Shown: positions 32,112 to 41,724, counted from the first letter of the stretch. The stretch is 64,000 nucleotides of DNA from Frigoribacterium sp. Leaf263 (GCF_001422285.1 NZ_LMMO01000001.1:468208-532207); one strand, 5' to 3'. Program-made: numbers and translations. The notes: generated by a model not told the origin, from the letters alone.

Positions 32112-32441
32112 CCCGCTGCGGCCCTGGTGGGCCGGCATCCGCGACACACGAGGAGGCGCGGGTGGCGTCGGTCCCTCCCGTGCGCGTAAACTGACCCCAG
32201 CATCAACGCCCGCGTCGTCGACCGACCCGGCCCGCCACGAGACACCGCTCTCGTCCGGTCCGCTCGTGCCCGTCGGTCCCGCCGGGGCGGGGTGGCCCGT
32301 CTCTCCGCGGACACCACAGCTGCACCCCGTCCAGCCCCACCCGCGGGCACGGCCGCGCGCATCGGGCGCGACCGGCTCGCACCGTCGCCGTCACGGCGGC
32401 GCATGCACCGTCGACGTCCACGTCGACCACGAGGAGGAGCC
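32112..32441 (+). promoter_or_regulatory. 330-base gene-free region with promoter of the helicase gene
   Basis: It contains an exact 13-bp word (32149-32161) and a -10-like TAAACT (32187-32192), which would give a roughly 240-nt 5' leader. GAGGAGG (32431-32437) is the ribosome site for the TTG start. No other gene or structured RNA was recognised, although the leader is long enough to hold a control element. Confidence 0.5.
32149..32161 (-). repeat. Dispersed 13-bp word, intergenic copy upstream of the helicase
   Basis: Exact CGAGGAGGCGCGG on +, 26 bases before the TAAACT box, in the place where a -35 element or activator would bind. Confidence 0.85.
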
Positions 32442-34574
32442 TTGGCTCGACCAGGCCAACGTCAATCGGGCGGCACCCGTACCGCCGCACGCTCGCACCG
32501 TCGACGCGAGGTCGACAACGACGGGCTGATCCCCGTGCTGGCCCGCGCCGTGCGCGAGGTCGAGGCGGCGGCTCAGCGGGGGCAGGTGAAGCCCTCGTCC
32601 CGCACCAAGTTCCAGGTCATCGCCCTGCTGATGCGCGAGGAGCGCGCCCGCGTCAAGGTCGACAAGACCATCTCGGACTCCGAGCGGGCCGAGCAGATGA
32701 AGCGCCTCGACGGCGTGGCGCAGATCCTCGCGAAGACGGCCGCCCGCGACACGTCGCTCATCGCGCTGCTCGCGGAGGACGCCGTCGTGTCCGAGACCGC
32801 CAAGGCGCTCAAGCGCGACCTGCAGATGTCGGCCGGTCTCGAGCTCGCGCCCGAGGAGCTCGTCATCGTCACCGAGAAGGCCCCGGCCCCGGTGGCCTCC
32901 GAGCGTCAGGTCGTCCCGCAGTCGGTCGTGTCGCGGCAGCTCGCGAACCCGTTCCTGCCGCCGGACTTCTCGCTCGCCGAGGTCGCCCGCGAGGTGCACC
33001 CCGTGCGCCTGGCGAACTGGGAGCTCTTCGGCCCCCTCTTCAAGTCGTTCGAGTACGGCGCCGGCGGCGGGCCCGCCTGCATGCCGCTGCCCGAGCCGAC
33101 CACCGTCGACGCGCCGGCCGGCGCGACGCTCATGCACCACCAGGCGCAGCTCGTCGAGTCGGCCCGGCAGGGTCACCGCACGTACCTGCTCGCCGACGAG
33201 CCGGGTCTCGGCAAGACGGCCCAGTCCCTCCTGGCGGCCCAGGCCGCCGACGCCTACCCGCTGCTCGTCGTCGTGCCGAACGTCGTCAAGACCAACTGGG
33301 CCCGCGAGGTCCAGCTCTGGACCCCGACCCGCAGCGCGACCGTCATCCACGGCGACGGCGAGAACCTCGACGCCTTCGCCGACGTCGTGATCGTCAACTA
33401 CGAGGTGCTCGACCGGCACGTCGGCTGGCTCGGCGAGCTCGGGTTCAAGGGCATGATCGTCGACGAGGCGCACTTCATCAAGAACAAGGAGTCGCAGCGT
33501 TCACGGCATGTCATGCAGCTGTCGCAGCGCATCCGTCAGCGGACCGCGCACCCGCTGCTCATGGCTCTGACCGGCACCCCGCTGATCAACGACATCGAGG
33601 ACTTCCGGGCCATCTGGGAGTTCCTCGGCTGGATCGGCGAGAAGAAGCCGAACGCCGAGCTGCTCGAGCAGCTCGAGGACGCGGGGCTGACCCCGGCCGA
33701 CCCCGGCTTCTTCTCGTCGGCCCGCGAGATCGTCATCGACATGGGCATCGTCCGGCGCCGGAAGGTCGACGTCGCCGCCGACATCCCCGCCCGGCGCGTG
33801 GCGGACCTGCCGGTCGAGCTCGACGACGAGGTGGGTCGCTCGATCCGCGAGGCCGAGCGCGAACTGGCCCGCCGTCTCGTCGAGCGCTACCGGTCCGCTC
33901 TGGCGACCCGCACCTCCGGCGTCCGCGTCGACGGGGTCGACCACGATCTGGTGCGCCAGGTCGCCAAGTGGGAGCTGGAGGACAGCCGCTCGGCGTCGTC
34001 CGGCGAGAACGTGTTCAGCATGGTCCGTCGCATCGGCCAGGCGAAGGCCGGCCTCGCGGCCGACTACACCGCTCAGCTGGCCCGCAACGTCGGCAAGGTC
34101 GTGTTCTTCGCGAAGCACATCGACGTGATGGACACCGCCGAGGCGACCTTCGCCAAGCGCGGCCTCAAGTACGCGTCGATCCGCGGTGATCAGACGCCCG
34201 CCGTGCGCCAGCGTCAGATCGACGCGTTCGTGAACGACCCCGAGGTCGCCGTCGTGGTCTGCTCGCTGACGGCCGCCGGCGTCGGCCTCAACCTGCAGGT
34301 CGCATCGAACGTCGTGCTCGCCGAGCTCTCGTGGACGGACGCCGAGCAGACGCAGGCCATCGACCGCGTGCACCGCATCGGACAGGAGGAGCCGGTCACC
34401 GCGTGGCGCGTCATCGCCGCCCAGACCATCGACACGAAGATCGCCGAGCTGATCGACAGCAAGGCCGGGCTCGCGGCCCGTGCCCTCGACGGCGACGACA
34501 GCGAGATCGCGGCATCGACGGACGTGCAGCTCGATGCGCTCGTCGCCCTGCTCACCGAGGCCCTCGGGGGCTGA
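32442..34574 (+). CDS. SNF2/DEAD-like helicase
   Basis: 710 residues. Walker A is LADEPGLGKT (about 249-258), Walker B box DEAH (about 340), MALTGTPLIND is motif III and TQAIDRVHRIGQ (about 638) is motif VI, as in Swi2/Snf2-type DNA translocases. The N-terminus (VDNDGLIPVLARAVREVEAAAQRG) is characteristic of a Microbacteriaceae-wide family. I prefer TTG 32442, with GAGGAGG 5-11 bases upstream, over an in-frame ATG at 32292 that would add 50 Arg/Pro-rich residues. It acts in cytoplasm on nucleoprotein; the target is unknown. Confidence 0.88.
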   Translation: MARPGQRQSGGTRTAARSHRRREVDNDGLIPVLARAVREVEAAAQRGQVKPSSRTKFQVIALLMREERARVKVDKTISDSERAEQMKRLDGVAQILAKTAARDTSLIALLAEDAVVSETAKALKRDLQMSAGLELAPEELVIVTEKAPAPVASERQVVPQSVVSRQLANPFLPPDFSLAEVAREVHPVRLANWELFGPLFKSFEYGAGGGPACMPLPEPTTVDAPAGATLMHHQAQLVESARQGHRTYLLADEPGLGKTAQSLLAAQAADAYPLLVVVPNVVKTNWAREVQLWTPTRSATVIHGDGENLDAFADVVIVNYEVLDRHVGWLGELGFKGMIVDEAHFIKNKESQRSRHVMQLSQRIRQRTAHPLLMALTGTPLINDIEDFRAIWEFLGWIGEKKPNAELLEQLEDAGLTPADPGFFSSAREIVIDMGIVRRRKVDVAADIPARRVADLPVELDDEVGRSIREAERELARRLVERYRSALATRTSGVRVDGVDHDLVRQVAKWELEDSRSASSGENVFSMVRRIGQAKAGLAADYTAQLARNVGKVVFFAKHIDVMDTAEATFAKRGLKYASIRGDQTPAVRQRQIDAFVNDPEVAVVVCSLTAAGVGLNLQVASNVVLAELSWTDAEQTQAIDRVHRIGQEEPVTAWRVIAAQTIDTKIAELIDSKAGLAARALDGDDSEIAASTDVQLDALVALLTEALGG

Positions 34575-34580
34575 CCGCTC

Positions 34581-34610
34581 GCCGGCCGACCCGTCGACGG
34601 GTCGGCCGGC
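34581..34610 (+). terminator. 30-bp perfect palindrome after the helicase gene
   Basis: GCCGGCCGACCCGTC (34581-34595) is followed directly by its complement (34596-34610). It begins 7 bases after the stop. There is no T-run, in line with other terminators here. Confidence 0.7.
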
Positions 34611-34709
34611 CCTCCGACGCCCTGGCCGCAGAGCGCGGGGGAGGGGCGCCTCCCAGCGAGGGCGAGTTCTGTGGTGGTCGATCCGTCATCCGACCCCGAG
34701 GAGCACCCC

Positions 34710-35105
34710 ATGCCCGAGATCCAGGGCTACGCCCACGTCGCCATCACCGTGTCCGACCTCGACGCGAGCCTCGCGTTCTACGAGCGGCTGCTCGGCACGG
34801 CGCCGGTCGGCCGCATCCAGCTCGAGGGTCTCGACCGTCGCCTGTTCCCCGTCGGCGGTGGGCAGATCCTCGGTGTGACGGCCTACACGCACGGCTCGGC
34901 CGACGTGTCCGATCCGACGAAGCCCGGTCTCGACCACATCGGGTTCGCCGTCGCCGACCGCGAAGGCGTCGTGGCGTGGCAGACCCAGGCGACCGAGGCG
35001 GGCATCGACTCCGATCTGCAGGACGCCGACTTCGGTCACGCCCTGATGGTCAAGGACCCGGACGGCAACCAGATCGAGTTCTTCGCACCCGCCGCCGAGG
35101 CCTGA
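34710..35105 (+). CDS. VOC-family (glyoxalase/dioxygenase-like) protein
   Basis: 131 residues with two beta-alpha-beta-beta-beta units: GYAHVAITVSDLDASLAFYERLLG, then PGLDHIGFAVADREGVVAW and MVKDPDGNQIEFFAP. His in HVAI, His in DHIGF and Glu in IEFF are the usual metal ligands. ATG 34710 is preceded by GAGGAGC. The substrate is not inferable; family members include glyoxalase I, extradiol dioxygenases and fosfomycin-type resistance proteins. Confidence 0.88.
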   Translation: MPEIQGYAHVAITVSDLDASLAFYERLLGTAPVGRIQLEGLDRRLFPVGGGQILGVTAYTHGSADVSDPTKPGLDHIGFAVADREGVVAWQTQATEAGIDSDLQDADFGHALMVKDPDGNQIEFFAPAAEA

Positions 35106-35123
35106 GACCAGGCCCGGGCCCCG

Positions 35124-35184
35124 GCCCGGACGCACGGAACGGCCGCCCCGCATCCCTGCAGGGCGGCCGTCGAGGCGTCCGGGC
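35124..35184 (+). terminator. Two-stage bidirectional hairpin
   Basis: Outer arms GCCCGGACGC (35124-35133) and GCGTCCGGGC (35175-35184) are exact complements. Inner arms ACGGCCGCCC (35139-35148) and GGGCGGCCGT (35161-35170) are exact too. It lies between convergent VOC and mycoredoxin genes and can serve both. Confidence 0.8.
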
Positions 35185-35191
35185 CGTCGGG

Positions 35192-35464
35192 CTAGAGGCC
35201 GAGCTTGGCCTGCACGTCGGCGAGCGACGGGTTGGTCGCGGTCGAGCCGTCGGGGTAGATGATCGTCGGCACGGTCTGGTTGCCGTCGTTGACGCTCTGG
35301 ACGATCTCGGCGGTGCCGGGCACCTCCTCGATGTTCACCTCGGTGTAGGCGATCCCCTGCTTGCCGAGCTGCTGCTTCAGGCGTGCGCAGTACCCGCACC
35401 ACGACGTGCTGAACATCGTGATGGAGCCGGCGGCGGGGACATAGGCGGTGGCGGTGTCACTCAT
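35192..35464 (-). CDS. Mycoredoxin-like glutaredoxin-family protein
   Basis: 90 residues: FSTSWCGYCARLKQQL with the redox pair Cys23-Cys26, TVPTIIYPDGS with the cis-proline, and a C-terminal helix. Actinobacterial mycoredoxins of this size reduce mycothiol-mixed disulfides. On this strand TAGCCT (35476-35471) is exactly 6 bases before ATG 35464, so the mRNA is probably leaderless. Confidence 0.9.
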   Translation of the reverse strand: MSDTATAYVPAAGSITMFSTSWCGYCARLKQQLGKQGIAYTEVNIEEVPGTAEIVQSVNDGNQTVPTIIYPDGSTATNPSLADVQAKLGL

Positions 35465-35547
35465 GACCCCAGGCTAGGCCCGGTCGGCGGTGAGCGAGGG
35501 GGGAGTTGGCTGGGAGGCGCACCCGGCACCCGAACGAGAGGATCACC

Positions 35548-37305
35548 ATGGCCGACACGGTCGCCGATCAGATCATCGCCCAGCTCGTCGCGGCGGGGGT
35601 CCGTCGCATCTACGGCATCGTGGGCGACAGCCTCAACCCGATCGTCGACGCCGTGCGGCGGACGGGAGGGTCGTCGGCGGGCGGCATCGACTGGATCCAC
35701 GTGCGCAACGAGGAGGCCGCCGCGTTCATGGCCTCGGGCGACGCCCAGATGAGCGGTGAGCTCGCCGTCTGCGCGGGGTCGTGCGGCCCGGGCAACCTGC
35801 ACCTGATCAACGGTCTCTACGACGCGCACCGCAGCCGCGCGAAGGTCCTCGCCATCGCCAGTCACATCCCGAGCGAGATGATCGGGTCGGGGTACTTCCA
35901 GGAGACCCACCCCGACCGCCTCTTCGTCGAGTGCTCGGGCTACAGCGAGATGATCTCCACCGCGGCGCAGTCCCCGTCGGTCGTCGCCTCGGCCATCCGT
36001 CACACGCTCGCGGGCGAGGGGGTGAGCGTCATCACGCTCCCCGGCGACATCGCCGAGCTCGACGCCGCCGGGCGCGTGCCGACCCCGGTGACCGTCGGGG
36101 CGGCGGAGCTCGTCCCCGCCGCCGCCGACGTCGAGGCCCTGGCCGCCGCCATCGACGCCGCCGGCACCGTCGCGCTCTTCGTCGGCGAGGGCGGCCGCGG
36201 GTCGCACGACGAGATCATCGCGCTGGCCGATCTCATCGGCGCTCCCATCGGGCACAGTCTCCGCGGCAAGGACGTCATCCAGTACGACAACCCGTTCGAC
36301 GTCGGCATGACCGGGCTGCTGGGCTACGGGGCCGCGCACGCGGGAATCCACGACGCCGATCTGCTCGTGCTGCTCGGCACGGACTTCCCGTATCCGCAGT
36401 TCCTGCCCGACGGCGAGAAGGTGACGATCGCGCAGGTGGATGTGAACGCCGCGGTGATCGGTCGCCGCGCCGACGTGCACGTGCCCGTCCACGGATCGGT
36501 CGCAGCGACGCTGCGGGCCCTGACGCCGCTCGTGCGACGGAAGCGCAGCCGGAGGTTCCTCGATCGCACCCTGAAGAAGCACCGGAAGCTCATGACGGGT
36601 GCCGTGGGCGCCTACACGAAGAACGTCGAGAAGCTGCGGCCCATCCACCCCGAGTACGCGGCCTCGCTGGTCGATGAGATCGCCGCCGACGACGCCGTCT
36701 TCACGGCCGACACCGGCATGGGCAACGTCTGGGCCGCGCGCTACGTGACGCCGACGGCCGAGCGGCGGATCTTCGGGTCGTACCTGCACGGGTCTATGGC
36801 GAACGCGCTGCCGCACGCCCTCGGCGCGCAGCTGGCGTTCCCGGGGCGGCAGGTCGTGTCGATCTCGGGCGACGGCGGTCTGTCGATGCTCCTGGGCGAG
36901 CTCGTCACGGCGAAGATGTACGAGCTGCCGGTCAAGATCGTGGTCTTCAACAACAGCACCCTGGGGCTCGTCAAGCTCGAGATGCTCGTCGACGGGCTGC
37001 CCGACTTCGGCGTCGACGTGCCGTACACGGACTACGCCGCCGTTGCGCGGGCCATCGGCATCCACGCCGTCCACGTCGAGGATCCCCGCGACCTGAGGAC
37101 CGCCCTCGAGGCGGCCTTCGAGCACGACGGCCCGGCCCTCGTCGACATCGCCACCGATCCGAAGGCGCTCTCGCTGCCGCCCATGATCACGGGGGCCCAG
37201 GTCAAGGGGTTCTCCCTCGCGATGTCGAAGATCGTCATGAACGGCGGCGCCGGCGAGGCCGTGGCGATGGCGCGCTCGAACCTGCGGAACGTCCCCCGGC
37301 CGTAG
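35548..37305 (+). CDS. poxB: Thiamine-diphosphate-dependent pyruvate oxidase/dehydrogenase (PoxB-like)
   Basis: 585 residues with the acetolactate-synthase fold: GVRRIYGIVGDSLNPIVDAVRR, WIHVRNEEAAAFMA with the TPP-activating Glu, GSCGPGNLHLINGLYDAHR, and the TPP/Mg motif GDGGLSMLLGELVTAK (about 441) with FNNSTLG. The wording fits quinone-linked pyruvate dehydrogenases giving acetate and CO2. ATG 35548 has GAGAGGA upstream. With phosphoketolase in the same region, this offers a second route to C2 units. Another TPP oxidase activity cannot be excluded. Confidence 0.88.
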   Translation: MADTVADQIIAQLVAAGVRRIYGIVGDSLNPIVDAVRRTGGSSAGGIDWIHVRNEEAAAFMASGDAQMSGELAVCAGSCGPGNLHLINGLYDAHRSRAKVLAIASHIPSEMIGSGYFQETHPDRLFVECSGYSEMISTAAQSPSVVASAIRHTLAGEGVSVITLPGDIAELDAAGRVPTPVTVGAAELVPAAADVEALAAAIDAAGTVALFVGEGGRGSHDEIIALADLIGAPIGHSLRGKDVIQYDNPFDVGMTGLLGYGAAHAGIHDADLLVLLGTDFPYPQFLPDGEKVTIAQVDVNAAVIGRRADVHVPVHGSVAATLRALTPLVRRKRSRRFLDRTLKKHRKLMTGAVGAYTKNVEKLRPIHPEYAASLVDEIAADDAVFTADTGMGNVWAARYVTPTAERRIFGSYLHGSMANALPHALGAQLAFPGRQVVSISGDGGLSMLLGELVTAKMYELPVKIVVFNNSTLGLVKLEMLVDGLPDFGVDVPYTDYAAVARAIGIHAVHVEDPRDLRTALEAAFEHDGPALVDIATDPKALSLPPMITGAQVKGFSLAMSKIVMNGGAGEAVAMARSNLRNVPRP

Positions 37306-37312
37306 TCGCCGT

Positions 37313-37359
37313 CGAGGAGGCGCGGCGGGGGTCGATCGCACCCGCACTGCGCCTCCTCG
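37313..37359 (+). terminator. Hairpin made of an inverted pair of the 13-bp word
   Basis: The exact copy CGAGGAGGCGCGG (37313-37325) can pair with CTGCGCCTCCTCG (37347-37359) over 13 positions with one G-U wobble and a 21-base loop. It starts 7 bases after the poxB stop and lies between convergent genes. Two further GGAGGCGC fragments follow at 37378-37402. Confidence 0.75.
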
Positions 37360-37429
37360 GCTCGGCTTCGGCGCCGCCCAGGAGGCGCCGCCCAGGAGGC
37401 GCGTCCGAGGCCGCGATGCCCCGCCCGCG

Positions 37430-38785
37430 TCAGCCGGCGGCGGGGGTGCTCCGTGCCGCGAGCCGTGCGACGGCCGCGAGCGGGATGCCGATCCAGTCGG
37501 GTCGGTTGCGGCTCTCGTAGATGGCCTCGTAGACGGCCTTGTCGATCTCGAACGCGTCGAGCAGGGCGCGCTCGGCACGGACGTCGACGCCGGACGACGC
37601 GATGTACCCGTCGACGAACGCCCGGCGGGCGTCGTGCGCCCAGCCGCTCGCGTCGATCGGGGTCGATTCGTGGGCCAGGGAGCCGGCCACGTAGTCGAAC
37701 GACCGCAGCATGCCCGCGATGTCGCGGAGGGGCAGGTCGGGGCGCGAGCGCTCGGGCATCGGCCGGAGGGGCTCGCCCTCGAAGTCGATGAGCATCCAGC
37801 CGCGCTCCGGCGAGAGCAGCGCCTGACCGAGGTGCAGGTCGCCGTGGATCCGCTGCAGCTCGGGCCAGGCGAGGTGCTCGGCCGCGTCGTAGACGGCGCT
37901 GATCGCCGCCTCGTGCTCAGCGATCTCGGGGACCTCTCGGGCGGCGGTCGTGATCCGACGACGCATGCTGACGAGAGCGCCGCCGACCTCGTCCGGCCCG
38001 GCCGCGACCGTGCCGAGCTCGGCGGCGAGCGTCGCGTGCATCTCGGCGACGGCGACGCCGAGGTCACGGGCCTCCGCGGTGAAGTCGGTGCCGGCTGCGG
38101 CCGCGGCCAGGGCGACGCGCCAGGCGTCGTCGAGCCCGGGCAGGAACTCCTGCGAGAACGCGAGGTGACCGGTCGCCGTGCCCCCGTCGCGCCCCGGGTC
38201 GGTCCAGGTCGCGCGCAACGACCCGAACGACGACGGGACATGGGTCGACCCTCCGCGCGTCAGCGAGGCCTGGGTCGTCACGTCGGGGTTGTCGCCGTGG
38301 TGCAGCACGCGGAAGACCTTCGCGATGACGTGCTCGACGGGCCCGCCCTCGACGTCGTAGATGATCGACGTGTTGGACTGCTCGCCCGAGAGCACGCGCG
38401 AGCGGCGCACCCGACCGGGGTCGACGATGCGGCTCCCCTCGACGACCACGTCGGGCCCCTCGACGCGGGATTCGTCGGTCATGACGCGCAGGAGCTCGGC
38501 CGCGTAGGCCGGGTCGTGCGGCCCGTCGTACAGGTAGCGGCCGTCGGCGGACCCGATGAAGGCCCTGTCTCCGCCGGGGAGCGGTGCGTCGCGGGCCACG
38601 AGGGGCACCTGGTACAGCACCGGGGTGTCTCCGGCCTCGTCGATGACGAGGAGGGTGAGCGCCAGCGCATCGCCGAGGTCGGACTCGAACGACCCGATGA
38701 CCCGCAACGCGGGGGTCCGCCCCTTCGTCGCATACCAGCGCTGTCGCGCCATCCAGCCGGCCAGACTCGGTGCCACGTCGCTCAT
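37430..38785 (-). CDS. mak: Maltokinase
   Basis: Phosphorylates maltose to maltose-1-phosphate, the substrate of GlgE for alpha-glucan synthesis in actinobacteria. 451 residues: WMARQRWYATKGR at the N-terminus, SRVLSGEQSNTSIIYD, the catalytic HGDLHLGQ (about 311) and LIDFEGEPLRP. TreS is often fused or adjacent in related genomes, but no treS, glgE or glgB is in this window. TAGGGT (38797-38792 on this strand) is 6 bases before the ATG, indicating leaderless expression. Confidence 0.92.
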   Translation of the reverse strand: MSDVAPSLAGWMARQRWYATKGRTPALRVIGSFESDLGDALALTLLVIDEAGDTPVLYQVPLVARDAPLPGGDRAFIGSADGRYLYDGPHDPAYAAELLRVMTDESRVEGPDVVVEGSRIVDPGRVRRSRVLSGEQSNTSIIYDVEGGPVEHVIAKVFRVLHHGDNPDVTTQASLTRGGSTHVPSSFGSLRATWTDPGRDGGTATGHLAFSQEFLPGLDDAWRVALAAAAAGTDFTAEARDLGVAVAEMHATLAAELGTVAAGPDEVGGALVSMRRRITTAAREVPEIAEHEAAISAVYDAAEHLAWPELQRIHGDLHLGQALLSPERGWMLIDFEGEPLRPMPERSRPDLPLRDIAGMLRSFDYVAGSLAHESTPIDASGWAHDARRAFVDGYIASSGVDVRAERALLDAFEIDKAVYEAIYESRNRPDWIGIPLAAVARLAARSTPAAG

Positions 38786-38870
38786 GCGACGACCCTACGC
38801 CCGGGCGATGCGGCCCGCCCGGGACGACCTCGTCACCGGACGACGGGGAGGACCGGCTACAACTGGAGTC

Positions 38871-39509
38871 ATGAGCCGCAGCGAGCAGACCGAGATCGAG
38901 CGCAAGTACGACGTCGACGGGACGGCGGCCGTGCCCGACCCCGTCGGAGTCGCCGGCGGCGGGCTCGTCGTCGCGCACGTCGAGAGCCCCGTCGTCGTCG
39001 AGCTCGCGGCGACCTACTGGGACACCGACGACCACGCGCTCGTCGCCGCGCGGACGACCCTGAGGAGGCGCGAGGGCGGCGGCGACGCGGGTTGGCACCT
39101 CAAGCTCCCGCCGGAGGCCGGTTCGACGGGTCGCCGCGAGGTGCACCGGCCCCTCGGCGCGGCCGACGAGCCGGTGCCGGACGAGCTGCTCGGACTCGTC
39201 TCCGACGTCGTCGACGATCGGAGCCTCGGGCCGGTGCTGAGGCTCGAGACGACCCGAACGGTGCGCGCGCTCGTCGGGGGCGACGGCTCGTCCCTGGCCG
39301 AGATCGTCGACGACGACGTCGTCGCGACCCGGCTCGGGTCGGGCGTCGAGCGCCGGTGGCGCGAGTGGGAGGTCGAGCTCGCGCCGGGGGTCGACGGCCC
39401 GTCCGGAGAGGGTCTCCTCGACGCCGTCGAGGAGGTCGTCCGAGCCGCCGGGGCCGTCCCGTCGACATCGCGGTCGAAGCTGGCCAGAGGTCTCGGCGCC
39501 GAGGGCTGA
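38871..39509 (+). CDS. CYTH-domain protein
   Basis: 212 residues. The defining EIERKYDV is at the N-terminus, followed by alternating charged strands (TTLRRREGG, WHLKLPPE, RWREWEVELAPG) and SRSKLARGL at the end, as in CYTH tunnel-fold proteins that bind triphosphates such as inorganic triphosphate, thiamine triphosphate or ATP. There is no CHAD domain attached. A TACAAC box (38858-38863) is 7 bases before ATG. It is divergent from maltokinase. Confidence 0.88.
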   Translation: MSRSEQTEIERKYDVDGTAAVPDPVGVAGGGLVVAHVESPVVVELAATYWDTDDHALVAARTTLRRREGGGDAGWHLKLPPEAGSTGRREVHRPLGAADEPVPDELLGLVSDVVDDRSLGPVLRLETTRTVRALVGGDGSSLAEIVDDDVVATRLGSGVERRWREWEVELAPGVDGPSGEGLLDAVEEVVRAAGAVPSTSRSKLARGLGAEG

Positions 39510-39551
39510 TGCGTCAGCGGCGTCGCGGCTCGACGACCCGCCCGATGCGCT

Positions 39552-39587
<36 letters not shown>

Positions 39588-39615
39588 CGACGGTCGATCC
39601 GGTCCGCACCGTCGC

Positions 39616-41724
39616 TCAGGCGCGGCCGAGCACGTCGAGGATCCAGGCGATCTCGAAGGCCCGCTCGCGCCACGACTCGTAGCGTCCGCTGACGCCGCCG
39701 TGCCCGGCCGACATCTCGGTCTTCAACAGCACCGGCGCACCGACGTCGCGGAGCCGAGCGACCCACTTCGCGGGCTCCACGTAGAGCACCCGCGTGTCGT
39801 TGAGCGAGGTGACGGCGAGGATGCGCGGGTACGAGACCCCGTCGCGCACGTTCTCGTAGGGACTGTAACCGCGCATGTACTCGTAGACCTCGGCATCGTG
39901 CAGGGGGTCCCCCCACTCGTCCCACTCGATGACCGTCAGCGGCAGGTCGGGGTCGAGGATGCTCGTCAGGGCGTCGACGAAGGGCACGGCCGCCACGATG
40001 CCGGCGAAGCGGTCGGGCGCCAGGTTGGCCACGGCGCCCATCAGGAGTCCGCCGGCGCTCCCGCCCTCGGCGACGAGCAGCTCGGGGCTGGTGCGCCCTT
40101 CGGCGATCAGATGATCGGCGACCGCGACGAAGTCCGTGAACGTGTTCTTCTTGGTCAGGGTCTTGCCGTCCTCGTACCAGGCGCGGCCCATCTCGCCGCC
40201 GCCCCGCACGTGCGCGACGGCGAACACGACGCCGCGGTCGAGCAGCGAGAGCCGGGCGACGCTGAAGCCGGGGTCGATGCTGTGCTCGTACGATCCGTAG
40301 CCGTAGAGGTGCACGGGCGCGGGGCCCGACGCGGGGGCTGCGTCACGACGCCAGACGAGCGAGACGGGGATGCGCGTGCCGTCGGCCGCCGTCGCCCAGT
40401 CCCGAGCCTGCTCGTAGTGCTCGGGATCGTATCCGCCGAGCACGTTCTGCCGTTTCAGCAGACGGCGCTCGCCCGTGCGGACGTCGAGGTCGTACACGGT
40501 CGACGGCGTCACGAACGACGAGTAGCCGAAGCGGACCGTCGGCTGGGCGAACTCGGGGTTGCCGCCGGCGCCGGCGGCGAAGAGCGGCTCGTCGAACTCG
40601 ACCTCGGTCACATCGCCGTAACCGTCGGTGCCGAGGGGCACGACGGCGAAGCGGGGGAGCGCGTCGCGGCGGTACTCGACCACGAGGTGTCCGGCGAACG
40701 CGTCGACCGATTCGAGACGGACGGAGGTGCGGTGCTCGACGATCACCCGTCGGTCCGTCCTCGAGGTGGGGTCGTCGGCCGGCACGTCGACCAGCTCGAA
40801 GTTCTCGGCGCCGTCGTTGTGCACCACGAGCAGTCGGTCGCTGCCCGCGACGATCGCGTGCTCGACCTCGTACTCGACGCCCTCGCGGCGGGGCCAGACG
40901 ACCCGGAACTCGCCGGTGGGGTCGCTCGAGTCGAGCAGCCAGGTCTCGCTGGTGATCTTCGAGCCGATGTCGACGACGAGGTACTGGCGGCTGCGGGTGA
41001 GACCCACGCCGATCCAGTAGCGGTCGTCCGTCTCGGTGAACACGACGACGTCGTCACCCGCCTGACCGACCTCGTGACGCCAGATCGTGTCGGGTCGCCA
41101 GGACTCGTCGACGGTGGGGTAGAAGACGTAGCGGCCGGTGGCGTCGAAGACGGCCCCGGGAGCGGTGCCGGCGACCTCGTCGGCGAGGTCCTCGCCGGTG
41201 GCGAGGTCTCGCACACGGAGCGTGTACCGCTCGTCGCCCTCGGTGTCGACGGCGTAGGCGAGGAGGCGGCCGTCGGGTGAGACGTCGAAGCTGCCGAGGG
41301 AGAAGAAGTCGTGGCCGTCCGCCTCGACGTTGCCGTCGAGCAGGACCTGCTCGCCCTCGGCGGCCCGCGCGGCGTCGATCGTGGGAGGGGTCCAGTCGTC
41401 GGAGCCCGAGATCGGGGCACGGCAGTGGATGCCGTACTGGGCGCCCTCGGCGGTGCGCGAGTAGTACCACCAGTCGCCTTCGCGGACGGGCACCCCGAGA
41501 TCGGTCTCCTGCACGCGACTCTTGATCTCGTCGAAGACGGTCTGACGCAGATCGGCGAGGTGCTCGGTCTCCGCGGCCGTGTGGGCGTTCTCGGCCTCGA
41601 GATGCGCCACGACCTCGGGGTCCTCCTTCGCTCGGAGCCACTCGAAGTCGTCGACGAAGTCGTGACCGTGGTGGCTGCGGGTGACGGGTTTCTTCGGAGC
41701 GCGTGGTGCGGGGACGGAGGCCAT
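39616..41724 (-). CDS. ptrB: Oligopeptidase B (S9 prolyl oligopeptidase family)
   Basis: A 702-residue cytoplasmic serine peptidase that cuts short peptides after basic residues. The N-terminus HHGHDFVDDFEWLRAKEDPEVVAHLEAENAH is the family opening, a propeller domain follows, and the C-terminal hydrolase has the catalytic serine in GGSAGGLLMGA (about 555-565), EWDEWGDP and the late histidine in MSAGHGG. TAGGCT (41736-41731 on this strand) is exactly 6 bases before ATG 41724, fixing the start as leaderless. Confidence 0.93.
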   Translation of the reverse strand: MASVPAPRAPKKPVTRSHHGHDFVDDFEWLRAKEDPEVVAHLEAENAHTAAETEHLADLRQTVFDEIKSRVQETDLGVPVREGDWWYYSRTAEGAQYGIHCRAPISGSDDWTPPTIDAARAAEGEQVLLDGNVEADGHDFFSLGSFDVSPDGRLLAYAVDTEGDERYTLRVRDLATGEDLADEVAGTAPGAVFDATGRYVFYPTVDESWRPDTIWRHEVGQAGDDVVVFTETDDRYWIGVGLTRSRQYLVVDIGSKITSETWLLDSSDPTGEFRVVWPRREGVEYEVEHAIVAGSDRLLVVHNDGAENFELVDVPADDPTSRTDRRVIVEHRTSVRLESVDAFAGHLVVEYRRDALPRFAVVPLGTDGYGDVTEVEFDEPLFAAGAGGNPEFAQPTVRFGYSSFVTPSTVYDLDVRTGERRLLKRQNVLGGYDPEHYEQARDWATAADGTRIPVSLVWRRDAAPASGPAPVHLYGYGSYEHSIDPGFSVARLSLLDRGVVFAVAHVRGGGEMGRAWYEDGKTLTKKNTFTDFVAVADHLIAEGRTSPELLVAEGGSAGGLLMGAVANLAPDRFAGIVAAVPFVDALTSILDPDLPLTVIEWDEWGDPLHDAEVYEYMRGYSPYENVRDGVSYPRILAVTSLNDTRVLYVEPAKWVARLRDVGAPVLLKTEMSAGHGGVSGRYESWRERAFEIAWILDVLGRA

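Noticed and set aside
32292-32441. Helicase start at ATG 32292
   Set aside because: It adds 50 Arg/Pro-rich residues with no resemblance to the family. TTG 32442 has a GAGGAGG site at proper distance and begins with the family-like MARPG wording.
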